Part shown: in pieces, positions 8,603 to 17,257 of the stretch | How the letters are laid out: every line of letters starts with the position of its first letter | Position numbering within the stretch: the first letter of the stretch is position 1 | Origin: Nitrospirota bacterium | GTDB taxonomy: Bacteria; Nitrospirota; Thermodesulfovibrionia; Thermodesulfovibrionales; UBA1546 | Length of the DNA: 58,103 nucleotides | NCBI GenBank assembly: GCA_016208915.1 | Contig: JACQXE010000062.1 | Span: forward strand, 1 to 58,103 | Direction: 5' to 3' | Made by a program: the position numbers and the translations under genes | The notes under the pieces: model-generated | Seen by the model: the letters and a program-made list of their open reading frames with translations, nothing else | Database searches by the model: none | Told to the model about the DNA's origin: nothing

Positions 8603-9748
8603 ATGAGAGTAGCGAAGTTGTTTGTGTTGGCAGTATTTCTGATGATTGCTTTAACTGTGGCGCCTGCTGCAGCAAAGGACACAATTAAGGTAGGAGCCAT
8701 TCTTGGCGTGACAGGTCCTGCCTCTTTTCTTGGCGCTCCTGAAGCCAAGACACTTGAGATGCTTGTTGATGATATCAACAAAAAAGGAGGAGTCAAAGGC
8801 AAAAAGATCGAGCTGATTATCAAAGACTCTAGTGCAAGCCCTGAAAAGGCGATCTCATTTGCTAAACAGCTAATAGAAGAAGATAAGGTCTTTGCTATTA
8901 TCGGGCCATCAACAAGCGGCGAGACTATGAAGATTAAGAACATTGCTGAAGAAGGAAAGACAATACTTTTGTCATGCGCAGCAGCAGAGGTTATAGTTAA
9001 CCCTGTTGCCAAATATGTCTTCAAGACCCCGCAGAAAGACAGCGATGCTGTAATAAAAATATTTCAACAGATGAAAAAGATGGGCATTACAAAGATCGGT
9101 GTTCTAAGCAGCAATACCGGATTTGGCAAGGCTGGGAAGGAACAGATAGAGAAGCTTGCCCCTGAACACGGCATTACCATACTCGTAAATGAGGTATATG
9201 ATAAGGCAGCCAGCGACCTTACTGCCGAGGTAACAAAGCTCAAGGCAGGTAATGTTCAGGCGCTTCTAAACTGGTCCATAGAGCCGGCCCAGTCTATTGT
9301 AATCAAGAATGCCAGACAAATCGGCCTGGATGTCCCAATTTTCCAGAGCCACGGTTTCGGGAATATACAGTATGTGCAGGCAGCAGGAGCGGCGGCTGAG
9401 GGCGTCATCTTCCCTGCAGGCAGGCTGCTTGTTGTTGATGAACTTTCGAAAAAAGACCCCCAGGAAGCTGTTCTTGCAAAATATAAGAAAGATTATGAGA
9501 CTAAGTTCAAAGAAGATGCAAGCACATTTGGAGGTCATGCATATGATGCGCTTATGATACTCGTTAAGGCTATAGAAAATGCAGGCGCTGATAAGGAAAA
9601 GGTAAGGGACGCTATCGAAAACATGAAAGGCTTTGTCGGCACAGGAGGTGTTTTCAATTTTTCTCCTGAAGACCACAATGGCCTTGATATAAATTCATTC
9701 GAGATGCTCACAGTGAAAAACGGCAAGTTCTCTGTCCTTAAGAAGTAA
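8603..9748 (+). CDS. livK: Branched-chain amino acid type ABC transporter, binding protein
   Basis: A 381-residue periplasmic solute-binding protein of the LivK/Leu-Ile-Val family. A signal peptide covers about residues 1-24 (hydrophobic core LFVLAVFLMIALTVAPAAA, cleavage after AAA). The mature part has IKVGAILGVTGPASFLG, a VKGKKIELIIKD segment and AIIGPSTSG. It feeds the LivHMGF importer downstream. Because it lies between two paaK genes and next to iorAB, an aromatic acid or aromatic amino acid may be the ligand instead of leucine; that is context only. A strong AAGGAGGT ribosome-binding site is present and a terminator follows, typical for the more abundant binding protein. Confidence 0.92.
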   Translation: MRVAKLFVLAVFLMIALTVAPAAAKDTIKVGAILGVTGPASFLGAPEAKTLEMLVDDINKKGGVKGKKIELIIKDSSASPEKAISFAKQLIEEDKVFAIIGPSTSGETMKIKNIAEEGKTILLSCAAAEVIVNPVAKYVFKTPQKDSDAVIKIFQQMKKMGITKIGVLSSNTGFGKAGKEQIEKLAPEHGITILVNEVYDKAASDLTAEVTKLKAGNVQALLNWSIEPAQSIVIKNARQIGLDVPIFQSHGFGNIQYVQAAGAAAEGVIFPAGRLLVVDELSKKDPQEAVLAKYKKDYETKFKEDASTFGGHAYDALMILVKAIENAGADKEKVRDAIENMKGFVGTGGVFNFSPEDHNGLDINSFEMLTVKNGKFSVLKK

Positions 9749-9767
9749 GAAACAGCTGAACGCCTTT

Positions 9768-9815
9768 ATTAATGGGGGGTATTCAAGTTTATGGATACTC
9801 CCCATTAATTTTGGT
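9768..9815 (+). terminator. Intrinsic terminator after livK
   Basis: TTAATGGGGGGTAT and ATACTCCCCATTAA form a long stem around a loop of about 12 bases, followed by TTTTGG. It lies 20 bases after the livK stop. Read-through would explain how the permease genes are still transcribed at a lower level. Confidence 0.75.
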
Positions 9816-9888
9816 CCTCCTGAGTAAGCCACTCTGCCTGTTTAGCGGCGCACAAATTTATTAACGAGATGGGTTAAAATATAAAGCT

Positions 9889-10662
9889 ATGAACATGGAA
9901 CTCTTTTTTCAATACATGGTTGCTGGAATTACCTATGGCGCTATCTATTCAATAGTCGCAATAGGTTTTAATATCATCTATAACACTACGGGCATAATCA
10001 ATTTTGCACAGGGAGAATTTGTTATGCTCGGGGGCATGATAGCAGTAACACTGAACAACTTCATGCCGCTTCCTTCCGCAATACTGGCGACTGTTTTAAT
10101 AACAATGATAATCGGAGCGCTCATAGAGATGATCTTTATAAGATGGCTGGTCAATCCGTCGGTACTGAGGATGATAATAATCACCATCGGGATCTCAATA
10201 ATCATCAGGGAGGCAGCACTTCATATCTGGGATGAGAAGGTGAGGGCATTGCCATATTTCACAGGCACAGAGGTGACATCAATACTTTTTTTTGGCGCCC
10301 ATATCTCTCCGCAGGTTTTATGGGTAATCGGAATATGTTCGGTAGTGGTAGTACTGCTGAATCTTTTTTTTAATTTCACAATGCGCGGCAGACAAATGCG
10401 CGCATGCGCTTCAAACAGAAACAGCGCAAGGTTATGCGGGATAAACGCAAAGAATATGGTAACCCTGTCTTTTGTACTGAGCGCCGGCATAGGAGCGCTT
10501 GCGGGATGCGTTATTTCGCCAATAACGTATGTGCATTATGACAGCGGCGCCCCGCTTGCAATCAAGGGTTTTACTGTTGCCATATTCGGAGGTCTCGGCA
10601 ATAGTATGGCTGCTGTTGTTGCCGGGCTTATCCTCGGGATACTCGAATCATTCAGCATATGA
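9889..10662 (+). CDS. livH: LivH-type ABC permease, cut short by an in-frame TGA
   Basis: An inner-membrane permease of the LivH family, with ITYGAIYSIVAIGFNIIYNT at its start, IINFAQGEFVMLGG, and the cytoplasmic coupling loop near FNFTMRGRQMRACASN. The frame stops at TGA 10660-10662 after LGILESFSI, giving 257 residues. Without that stop the same frame runs on as IMPTAYKDVISISILLIILF and VRPGGIFG, both expected LivH C-terminal sequence, ending at 10777-10779 in a TGATG overlap with livM, for about 296 residues, the usual family length. TGG (Trp) to TGA is the simplest change. It may be a real nonsense mutation, a sequencing error or rare read-through. The final membrane helix would be lost. 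Confidence 0.85.
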   Translation: MNMELFFQYMVAGITYGAIYSIVAIGFNIIYNTTGIINFAQGEFVMLGGMIAVTLNNFMPLPSAILATVLITMIIGALIEMIFIRWLVNPSVLRMIIITIGISIIIREAALHIWDEKVRALPYFTGTEVTSILFFGAHISPQVLWVIGICSVVVVLLNLFFNFTMRGRQMRACASNRNSARLCGINAKNMVTLSFVLSAGIGALAGCVISPITYVHYDSGAPLAIKGFTVAIFGGLGNSMAAVVAGLILGILESFSI

Positions 10663-10778
10663 ATAATGCCTACAGCATATAAGGATGTCATTTCTATCTC
10701 GATACTGTTGATAATTTTATTTGTGCGACCAGGCGGTATATTTGGAAGTAGAGAGGCATTAAATCTTAAGGAATTTTG

Positions 10779-11858
10779 ATGGGCAATAAAAAATACATAC
10801 AAACGATTGGCTTTGCAGCAGCTGTGGTTTCTATCCAGATAATCACCTATTTCTCTGCAACAGGTTACTTTCTAACACAGCTTACAATGTCAGGCTATTA
10901 CTCTATCGTGGTCATTGGCCTTTGTCTTCTGATGGGGTATGCAGGCCAGATATCAATAGGCCATGCCGGTTTTTTTGCTATGGGAGGATACATCACAGCT
11001 GTGCTGACAACCTTTAATTTTTCACCATTTGTGAAAAATACGCTGATAAGTCTTTTTTCCAAGACAGGAATTCTCATCGCGCGTCAGGATCTTTACGGAG
11101 GACAAATTCTTAGTTTCCATCCGTTATTCGCTTGTGCGGGCGCTGTAATCTTTACTATCGTAGTTGCGTATATAATCGGAGGCCCTGTATTAAAACTCAA
11201 GGGCCACTATCTTGCCATGGCAACGCTCGGACTTGGAACTATAATCTATAAGATTGTGATAGGCACTACGATATTGGGCGAAGCAGACGGGATCTCAGAT
11301 GTCCCTGCTTTTACTTTAATCCCCGGCCTTTTAGAGGTCAGCGGAAAGCCGTCCATGCGCATACAGAACTATTATTTTGCGTGGGGGTTGGTAATAATAA
11401 GCATGGTTTTTGTTCTAAACCTCATAGATTCACGCGTTGGCAGGGCATTGAGGTCTATTCACGGAGCAGAAGATGCCTCAAATGCAATGGGAGTTGACAC
11501 AGCAAAATATAAACTTCATACATTTGTGCTAAGCGCTGCGCTTGCAGCGATGGCAGGTGTCTTCCTTACACACTTTAATGGCGGCATAGGACCTTCGGAG
11601 GCAAGCATAATGAAGTCTGTGCGGTATGTTGCGATTGTTGCAGTGGGCGGCATGGCGAATCTCTGGGGAGCGCTTATAATGGGAGCTTTGCTGAATTTTT
11701 TTTCTATGAGAGGCTATTTCGGCACGCTGGACGATGCTGTATTTGGAGGGATACTGATATTAATTATGCTCTTTGCGCCTGAAGGACTTCTAAAAACAGA
11801 ACTCTTTAAGGTTAAGAGAAAAAATTTTCAAAGTGCAGAAAAATCAGGAGAAGTCTGA
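10779..11858 (+). CDS. livM: LivM-type ABC permease
   Basis: The second inner-membrane permease of the LivKHMGF importer, 359 residues and about eight to ten helices. Family landmarks are LLMGYAGQISIGHAGFFAMG, LKLKGHYLAMATLGLG, the coupling-helix region SRVGRALRSIHGAEDASNAMG and the closing FAPEGLL. The ATG at 10779 overlaps the stop of the full-length livH frame (TGATG), which supports translational coupling and argues against the TTG at 10776. It ends in TGA immediately before the livG ATG. Confidence 0.92.
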   Translation: MGNKKYIQTIGFAAAVVSIQIITYFSATGYFLTQLTMSGYYSIVVIGLCLLMGYAGQISIGHAGFFAMGGYITAVLTTFNFSPFVKNTLISLFSKTGILIARQDLYGGQILSFHPLFACAGAVIFTIVVAYIIGGPVLKLKGHYLAMATLGLGTIIYKIVIGTTILGEADGISDVPAFTLIPGLLEVSGKPSMRIQNYYFAWGLVIISMVFVLNLIDSRVGRALRSIHGAEDASNAMGVDTAKYKLHTFVLSAALAAMAGVFLTHFNGGIGPSEASIMKSVRYVAIVAVGGMANLWGALIMGALLNFFSMRGYFGTLDDAVFGGILILIMLFAPEGLLKTELFKVKRKNFQSAEKSGEV

Positions 11859-12624
11859 ATGTCAATCCTTGGGATCAAAGATCTGAATATCAGTTTTGGC
11901 GGACTTCAGGCTGTAAGCAATGTAAGTTTTCTTGTGAAGGAAGGCACAATCAAGGCTGTAATCGGGGCCGAATGGCGCAGGGAAAACCACTGTGTTTAAT
12001 CTGATCTCAGGCTTTCTCAGACCCAATTCAGGTGAGATCATGTTTAATGGGCAGCAGATTCAGGGTCTAAAGCCATACCATATAGCAGCAAAGGGCATGT
12101 CACGCACCTTTCAGCACATCAAGCTTTTTCCAAAAATGACAATACTCGAGAATGTCATGATCGGCAGACATGTCCACAGCAAATCCGAATTCATAGCAGG
12201 AATGCTTAATCTTCCATGGACAAGGCGCGAAGAGATGAGGATTAAAGAGAAGGCAATGGAGATCCTTGCATTTTTGGGGATTTCAGATATGGCAGATACA
12301 GAGGCTACAAGTCTTGCCTATGGCCAGCAACGTATGGTTGAGCTTGCGCGGGCGCTTGCATGCGAACCCAGGCTGCTTTTGCTTGATGAACCTGCGGCAG
12401 GGCTGAATATGAGGGAGACGGCTGAGATGGGACGTCTTATTACAAAGATAAGAGACAGCGGGATTACTGTGCTTATAGTCGAACATGACATGTCACTGGT
12501 CATGAATATATCTGACGAGATAGTTGTTTTAAGCTATGGTCAGAAGATTGCTGATGACGTGCCGTTAGCCATTCAGAAGGATAGTGAAGTAATACGGGTT
12601 TATCTCGGGGAAGAGAATGATTAA
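11859..12624 (+). pseudogene. livG: LivG-type ABC ATPase with frameshift in the Walker A motif
   Basis: The ATPase partner of LivHM. The first frame from ATG 11859 reads MSILGIKDLNISFGGLQAVS and reaches AVIGA, then goes out of frame. Removing one G from the GGGG run at 11964-11967 restores IGPNGAGKTTVFNLISGF, the Walker A, and the rest follows in one frame: SRTFQHIKLFPKMTILENV, signature LAYGQQRMVELARAL, Walker B LLLLDEPAAGLN and IVEHDMSLVMNISDEI. Intact it would be about 255 residues, normal for LivG. The indel sits in a homopolymer, so a sequencing or assembly error is at least as likely as true decay, especially since the rest is well conserved. It overlaps livF by eight bases. Confidence 0.88.
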
Positions 12625-13354
12625 GATCAAAAATCTTGAGACAGGTTATGGCAAACTCAAGGTGTTAAGAAGGATATCAATGCACGTTAACCCCGGAGAG
12701 ATAGTCACGATAATAGGCGCAAATGGCGCCGGAAAAACGACTCTGCTTAATACTATCTCTGGGATTGTAAGAACAAGAGCAGGCGAGATTATATTTGACA
12801 GACAGAATATTGCTAAGTTTCCACCTGAAAAGATAGTCCTTATGGGATGCTCTCTTGTCCCTGAAGGCAGGCAGGTATTCCCAACAATGACAGTGAAGGA
12901 AAACCTCCTGTTAGGGGCGCATGTCCTCTATCTGAAGAAGAGAAAAGGTCTCATAAAAGAGGAACTCGAAAGGATTTATACTATATTCCCTATACTCGAG
13001 GATAGAAGGCATCAGATGGCAGGCACGCTTTCCGGAGGAGAGCAGCAGATGCTTGCCATAGGAAGGGCGCTGATGTCAAAGCCAAAACTTATAATGATGG
13101 ATGAACCATCTATGGGACTGGCGCCGCTGATTGTGAAAGAGATATTTAATATCATCAGAAAACTCCGGGAGGACGGCAACACTGTGTTGCTTGTCGAACA
13201 GAATGCAAAAGCAGCATTGAAGATTGCAGACAGGGGATACGTCTTTGAAACAGGGAGGATTGTGCTTGAAGGCACTTCAGATGATATGCTTACGAACAAA
13301 GACGTCCAGAGAGCATATCTTGGAAGGGATCTTGATGCAGAAGCAAAATTGTAA
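12617..13354 (+). CDS. livF: LivF-type ABC ATPase
   Basis: The second ATPase of the importer, 245 residues. Walker A IGANGAGKTTLLNTISGI, the LivF-typical LVPEGRQVFPTMTVKENLLLG, signature LSGGEQQMLAIGRAL, Walker B LIMMDEPSMGLAP and the H-loop region replaced by LLVEQNAKAAL, where LivF proteins carry Gln in place of His, are all present. It starts within the end of livG (ATGATTAA overlap), so it depends on translation of that gene. Confidence 0.93.
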   Translation: MIKIKNLETGYGKLKVLRRISMHVNPGEIVTIIGANGAGKTTLLNTISGIVRTRAGEIIFDRQNIAKFPPEKIVLMGCSLVPEGRQVFPTMTVKENLLLGAHVLYLKKRKGLIKEELERIYTIFPILEDRRHQMAGTLSGGEQQMLAIGRALMSKPKLIMMDEPSMGLAPLIVKEIFNIIRKLREDGNTVLLVEQNAKAALKIADRGYVFETGRIVLEGTSDDMLTNKDVQRAYLGRDLDAEAKL

Positions 13355-13480
13355 AGGTTCAAGGATTCGAGGGTTCGAGGGGCTGAGCATTCTTTTTCGC
13401 TTGACCCCTTTGCCCCTTGTCGCCTCAGGCGACTCGCCGAGGAGAGGTCACTTGACCCCTATTATTTAACAGGAGGTTTT
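13355..13480. repeat. Short repeat-rich spacer
   Basis: Contains near-tandem GGTTCAAGGATTCGAGGGTTCG-type units followed by GTCGCCTCAGGCGAC, a perfect small dyad at 13419-13433, and two CTTGACCCCT copies. Similar CGCCTCGG/CGCCGAGGAG wording recurs inside slt (48500-48570) and before folC (25500-25560). The paaK ribosome-binding site AGGAGG ends the stretch. Confidence 0.45.
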
Positions 13481-14779
13481 ATGTACTGGGAACCTGATAA
13501 AGAGTGCATGAGTAGAGATGAGCTTGAACAGCTCCAGATTGAAAGGCTGGAGTCAACCCTTAACAGGGTTTACATGAATGTGCCTTTCTACAGGAAGAAG
13601 TTTGATGAGATTAAGATAGATATTGACGAGATACGCTCGCTGGATGATTTGAGAAGACTTCCTTTTACAACCAAGAATGATCTCAGGGAAAACTATCCGT
13701 ACAGGCTCTTTGCTGTTCCTTTGAGAGAGGTTGTAAGGATTCATGCGTCTTCAGGCACGACAGGAATGTCGACTGTTGTCGGTTATACAAAAAACGATAT
13801 AAAGACATGGTCCAATCTTGCGGCAAGAGTACTCACAGCAGGCGGGGTTACAAAGGATGATGTTGTACAGATAGCATTTGCTTATGGGCTTTTCACAGGC
13901 GGATTTGGCCTTCACTATGGCGCAGAGCGAATCGGAGCCTCAGTAATACCAATCTCAAGCGGTAACACGCAAAAACAGATAAAGATAATGCAGGACTTCA
14001 AGACAACAGCACTCGTCTGTACTCCGAGTTATGCTCTCCTTATAGCTGATACTCTCAGAGAGATGGGGGTTAATGTTAATTCCCTCTCTCTCAAATACGG
14101 ACTTTTCGGGGCTGAACCATGGTCAGAGGGCATGAGAAATGAGATACAGGAAAAACTAAAGATCATAGCAACAGACAACTATGGATTAAGCGAAGTGATG
14201 GGACCGGGAGTCGCGGGAGAATGCATTGAAAGAAATGGTCTCCATATCAACGAGGATCATTTCCTTGTTGAGGTTATTAACCCTGAAACGCTCGAACCTG
14301 TGCCTGTGGGTGAAACAGGCGAGCTTGTTATAACTACGCTCACAAAAGAGGCATTTCCTGTTATCAGATTCAGGACAAGAGACCTGACCCGGCTGATATC
14401 AGAGCCTTGCAGATGCGGAAGGAAGTTTATAAGGATGATGAGAGTCATGGGGAGGACAGATGACATGCTCATCATAAAAGGCGTAAATGTATTCCCTTCC
14501 CAGATAGAAGCCGTGCTTTTTGACATTGAGGGCACAGAGCCTCATTATCAGATAATCGTTGACCGGAAGGGACATCTCGATGAAGTGACTGTTCTTGTCG
14601 AGGTCTCTGAGACAATATTCTTTGATGAGATGAAGAAACAGAATGAACTTATCGAGACAATAAAGCAGATGCTTGCTACAGAACTCGGAATATCTGTTGA
14701 GGTCAAACTCGTTGAGAAAAAAACCATTGAAAGGACAGAGGGGAAGGCAAAAAGAGTTATTGACAGGAGAAAATTCTGA
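13481..14779 (+). CDS. paaK: Phenylacetate-CoA ligase (second copy)
   Basis: A 432-residue paralogue of the ligase at 6798. It has [17 protein letters not shown] (Met where the first copy has Lys-Pro), [32 protein letters not shown] and [10 protein letters not shown]. The SSGTTG core is intact, so it should be active; the substitution after the P-loop may alter substrate choice. Two copies bracket the liv transporter, which suggests activation of two different arylacetates or acyl acids taken up or produced by IOR. The start is well supported by AACAGGAGGTTTT. Confidence 0.9.
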   Translation: MYWEPDKECMSRDELEQLQIERLESTLNRVYMNVPFYRKKFDEIKIDIDEIRSLDDLRRLPFTTKNDLRENYPYRLFAVPLREVVRIHASSGTTGMSTVVGYTKNDIKTWSNLAARVLTAGGVTKDDVVQIAFAYGLFTGGFGLHYGAERIGASVIPISSGNTQKQIKIMQDFKTTALVCTPSYALLIADTLREMGVNVNSLSLKYGLFGAEPWSEGMRNEIQEKLKIIATDNYGLSEVMGPGVAGECIERNGLHINEDHFLVEVINPETLEPVPVGETGELVITTLTKEAFPVIRFRTRDLTRLISEPCRCGRKFIRMMRVMGRTDDMLIIKGVNVFPSQIEAVLFDIEGTEPHYQIIVDRKGHLDEVTVLVEVSETIFFDEMKKQNELIETIKQMLATELGISVEVKLVEKKTIERTEGKAKRVIDRRKF

Positions 14780-14829
14780 AAATGTTTTAAAATCTAAGAT
14801 AGGTATATGAATGAAAAGGTGAGGTTGAT

Positions 14830-15858
14830 ATGAGTTTTAATTACATAATGGAGATGCCGAGTGTTCGTGAAATCCTTGAACGCATTCCTTTGTCTGAGGA
14901 GTTGAAGAAGATAAAGGGAAAAAGGGACAGCGAGATAACGGCTGTTCTGAAAAGGGAAAGCGAAAAATTCCTTGTGATAATAGGTCCCTGCTCTGCTGAC
15001 AATGAAGACGCTGTCTGCGAGTATGTTTCACGTCTTGCAAGGCTTCAGGATGAGGTCAAGGAGAAAATCATACTCATCCCGCGAATATATACCAACAAAC
15101 CACGCACTACAGGCGAGGGATATAAAGGCATGGCACACCAGCCAAAGCCTACAGAAGAGCCGAATATGGTGAAAGGCTTGAAGGCAATACGAAAGATGCA
15201 TATACGCGCGATGAAAGAATCCCATCTTACTGCTGCGGATGAGATGCTCTATCCGGGGAATTACCCTTATCTTGAGGATATCCTGAGTTATGTTGCAGTC
15301 GGAGCGCGTTCAGTAGAGAACCAGCTTCACCGTCTGACAATAAGCGGGCTTGATGTGCCTTCAGGGATGAAAAACCCTACAGGCGGGGACATAGAAGTTA
15401 TGCTCAACTCTGTGCAGGCAGCACAGATGCCCCATGTCTTTGTGTATAATGGCTGGGAGGTTAAAACAACCGGCAATCCCTTGACGCACTGCATACTGCG
15501 AGGTGCGGTTGACCCGTACGGCTCGAACATACCCAACTACCATTACGAAGACCTCATGAGGCTTGCAGAGATATACAAAAAGAGAAATCTTTTGTATCCT
15601 GCAATAATCGTTGACACCAACCATGCAAACTCGAACAAAAAATTTCATGAACAGCCGAGAATAGCAAAAGAGGTCATGAGGAGCCGTCAGGATTCAAAGA
15701 CTCTAAGGAACAAGGTAAAAGGCCTTATGATAGAAAGCTATCTTATGGAAGGCTCACAGAAAATCAGTGAAAATATATATGGCAAATCTATCACAGACCC
15801 ATGCCTCGGATGGGAGGATTCAGAGAGGCTTGTCATGGACCTTGCGGAATATATTTGA
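14830..15858 (+). CDS. aroG: 3-deoxy-7-phosphoheptulonate synthase, class I (AroG-like)
   Basis: DAHP synthase condenses phosphoenolpyruvate and erythrose 4-phosphate, the first step of the shikimate route to aromatic amino acids. At 342 residues it is a normal AroFGH-type enzyme: LVIIGPCSADNEDAVCEY, IPRIYTNKPRTTGEGYKG, the KNPTGGDIEV segment and IIVDTNHANSNKK near the C-terminus, plus the conserved Cys in GPCS. Feedback sites reside in the N-terminal arm in this class, and the arm is present. It follows the second paaK by 50 bases and fits the aromatic theme of the region. Confidence 0.93.
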   Translation: MSFNYIMEMPSVREILERIPLSEELKKIKGKRDSEITAVLKRESEKFLVIIGPCSADNEDAVCEYVSRLARLQDEVKEKIILIPRIYTNKPRTTGEGYKGMAHQPKPTEEPNMVKGLKAIRKMHIRAMKESHLTAADEMLYPGNYPYLEDILSYVAVGARSVENQLHRLTISGLDVPSGMKNPTGGDIEVMLNSVQAAQMPHVFVYNGWEVKTTGNPLTHCILRGAVDPYGSNIPNYHYEDLMRLAEIYKKRNLLYPAIIVDTNHANSNKKFHEQPRIAKEVMRSRQDSKTLRNKVKGLMIESYLMEGSQKISENIYGKSITDPCLGWEDSERLVMDLAEYI

Positions 15859-15927
15859 TAAAATCCTCTGACACGGATAATTGATAAACAATGTCTTGCC
15901 AAACAGGATACAGTATTTTTGCTCATT

Positions 15928-16941
15928 ATGCCCGGACTATTTGAGCTTATATATTATCTCGGATATTCGGTAAAAAAATATTATTCCCTCAAGAATCAGA
16001 AAAAACTTCCACACAAAGTAATCAGTATCGGCAACATAACAACTGGCGGAACAGGCAAAACGCCTGCTGTTATTGCTGTTGCAGAGGAAGCAAAGAGAAG
16101 AGGCTTCAATCCTGTAATATTAACAAGAGGGTATAAGGGTAAGGCTGAACCCCCTTGTTTTGTCGAGCTGTTAGCTGACAGCTATCAGCTGACAGCTAAA
16201 TATGGTGATGAGCCTGTCTTAATGACTGAGAAATTAAAAGATGTTTTGATTGTAAAATGCAAAGACAGATATAAGGGCGGAATGTTTGCACTCAAACAGC
16301 TTAAAGCTGTCAGCTTAAAGCTGTCAGCTAAAATGCTATTCATTCTCGACGATGGTTTTCAACACTGGCGTCTTTTCAGGGATAAGGATGTTCTACTAAT
16401 AGACTCTGAGAATCCTTTTACGAACAAAAGGCTTTTGCCTATGGGACTTCTCAGGGAGCCGTTGAAAGAGATAAGAAGGGCGGATATTATTGTTTTAACA
16501 AAAACCAGCAACTCGCAGTCAGAAGCCAGTAATTTAATCGAAGAGATTAAAAAATATAATTCAATGGCTTCAATATTTTTTGCAGAACATAAACCTTCAG
16601 GATTTACAAAACCCTCAGGCGAAACAAGGCCTGTTGAATGGGCGGCAGGCAAAAACCTTTTTGCATTCTGTGGAATAGGCAATCCTGAATCATTCCGGAA
16701 GACTGTTATATCAACAGGTGCAAACCTGAGATGTATGAAAACATACAGGGATCATTACAGATATGCACAAGGCGATATCGAAAATATTGTCATAGAGGCG
16801 CATAAGAACAATGCAGACCTGATTGTTACAACAGAAAAAGATATGGTGAGGCTCAGGGGGCTGAATATACCTAAGAATCTTATTGCACTGGCAATCGAGT
16901 TCAGAGCCGGAAAAGAGCTTTATGATGAAGTATTCAGTTAA
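15928..16941 (+). CDS. lpxK: Tetraacyldisaccharide 4'-kinase
   Basis: The lipid A kinase that phosphorylates the 4' position of the tetraacyl disaccharide at the inner membrane, showing that the organism makes lipopolysaccharide. It begins MPGLFELIYYLGYSVKKYYS and has the P-loop ISIGNITTGGTGKTPAV (about 33-49), LTRGYKGKAE, ILDDGFQHWRL and VTTEKDMVRL. The ATG at 15928 is preferred over the TTG at 15919. The sequence is oddly repetitive in two places: 16167-16200 (ELLADSYQLTAK) and 16299-16333 (LKAVSLKLSAKML) hold multiple AGCTGACAGCT / AAGCTGTCAGCT dyads, both in frame and in regions that are variable in the family. With 337 residues the total length is still normal. Confidence 0.9.
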   Translation: MPGLFELIYYLGYSVKKYYSLKNQKKLPHKVISIGNITTGGTGKTPAVIAVAEEAKRRGFNPVILTRGYKGKAEPPCFVELLADSYQLTAKYGDEPVLMTEKLKDVLIVKCKDRYKGGMFALKQLKAVSLKLSAKMLFILDDGFQHWRLFRDKDVLLIDSENPFTNKRLLPMGLLREPLKEIRRADIIVLTKTSNSQSEASNLIEEIKKYNSMASIFFAEHKPSGFTKPSGETRPVEWAAGKNLFAFCGIGNPESFRKTVISTGANLRCMKTYRDHYRYAQGDIENIVIEAHKNNADLIVTTEKDMVRLRGLNIPKNLIALAIEFRAGKELYDEVFS

Positions 16942-17089
16942 CCCTGCTTTTTCTCGAGAACGATTTTATGCCTTAAAAGGGATACCTTTTGAGATAGATC
17001 TTTCCTTCCTCTGGTCTCATCACATCTACACTTTCAAGATAGAGTTCTTCTTTACCGTCTTTCAATATATATGCATTTGCTTCACACAT
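16938..17089 (-). pseudogene. CooT-like small nickel-binding protein, disrupted
   Basis: From ATG 17089, behind a good GGGAGG, the minus strand encodes MCEANAYILKDGKEELYLES and continues VDVMRPEEGKIYLKRYPF before TAA at 16973. The first 30 residues match the CooT family, small (about 60-residue) proteins with an N-terminal Cys-Glu that bind nickel. In another frame just downstream lies VSLLRHKIVLEKKQG (ending at 16938), the expected CooT C-terminus. So the gene carries a frameshift, and probably a deletion of the middle strands, as the two parts together are shorter than the family. DUF3842 lies upstream on the same strand. It could be a real loss or an assembly error. Confidence 0.7.
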
Positions 17090-17125
17090 GTAAAAACCTC
17101 CCTTTAATTGCCTGATTTATCTAAA

Positions 17126-17251
17126 AGTCAGGATATAGTATTCGAGCGGTTTATTTTGCTGATATTCCAAAAATAGTAAATAGGAAATATCGAGAGGCAA
17201 AATCCTCGCAGGCCTTAGGCCGAGAATGAGCGAAAATACTATGCCCTGACT
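17126..17251 (+). repeat. Structured element, copy 1 (three-way-junction-like)
   Basis: The ends pair over about 17 bases (AGTCAGGATATAGTATT with AATACTATGCCCTGACT). Inside, ATTTTGC pairs with GCAAAAT and GATATTCC with GGAAATATC, and a third hairpin is formed by CTCG-CA-GGCC-TTA-GGCC-GAG. The unpaired blocks GAGCGG and GAATGAGCG are shared with a second copy at 54162-54300, where the stems differ in sequence but still pair. It is either a non-coding RNA or a palindromic mobile element. Strand is given as the orientation in which both copies match. Confidence 0.65.
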
Positions 17252-17257
17252 GTATAA

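Noticed and set aside
10660-10662. TGA in livH considered as selenocysteine codon
   Set aside because: No SECIS-like hairpin is obvious after it, and LivH permeases have no redox-active residue at this place.
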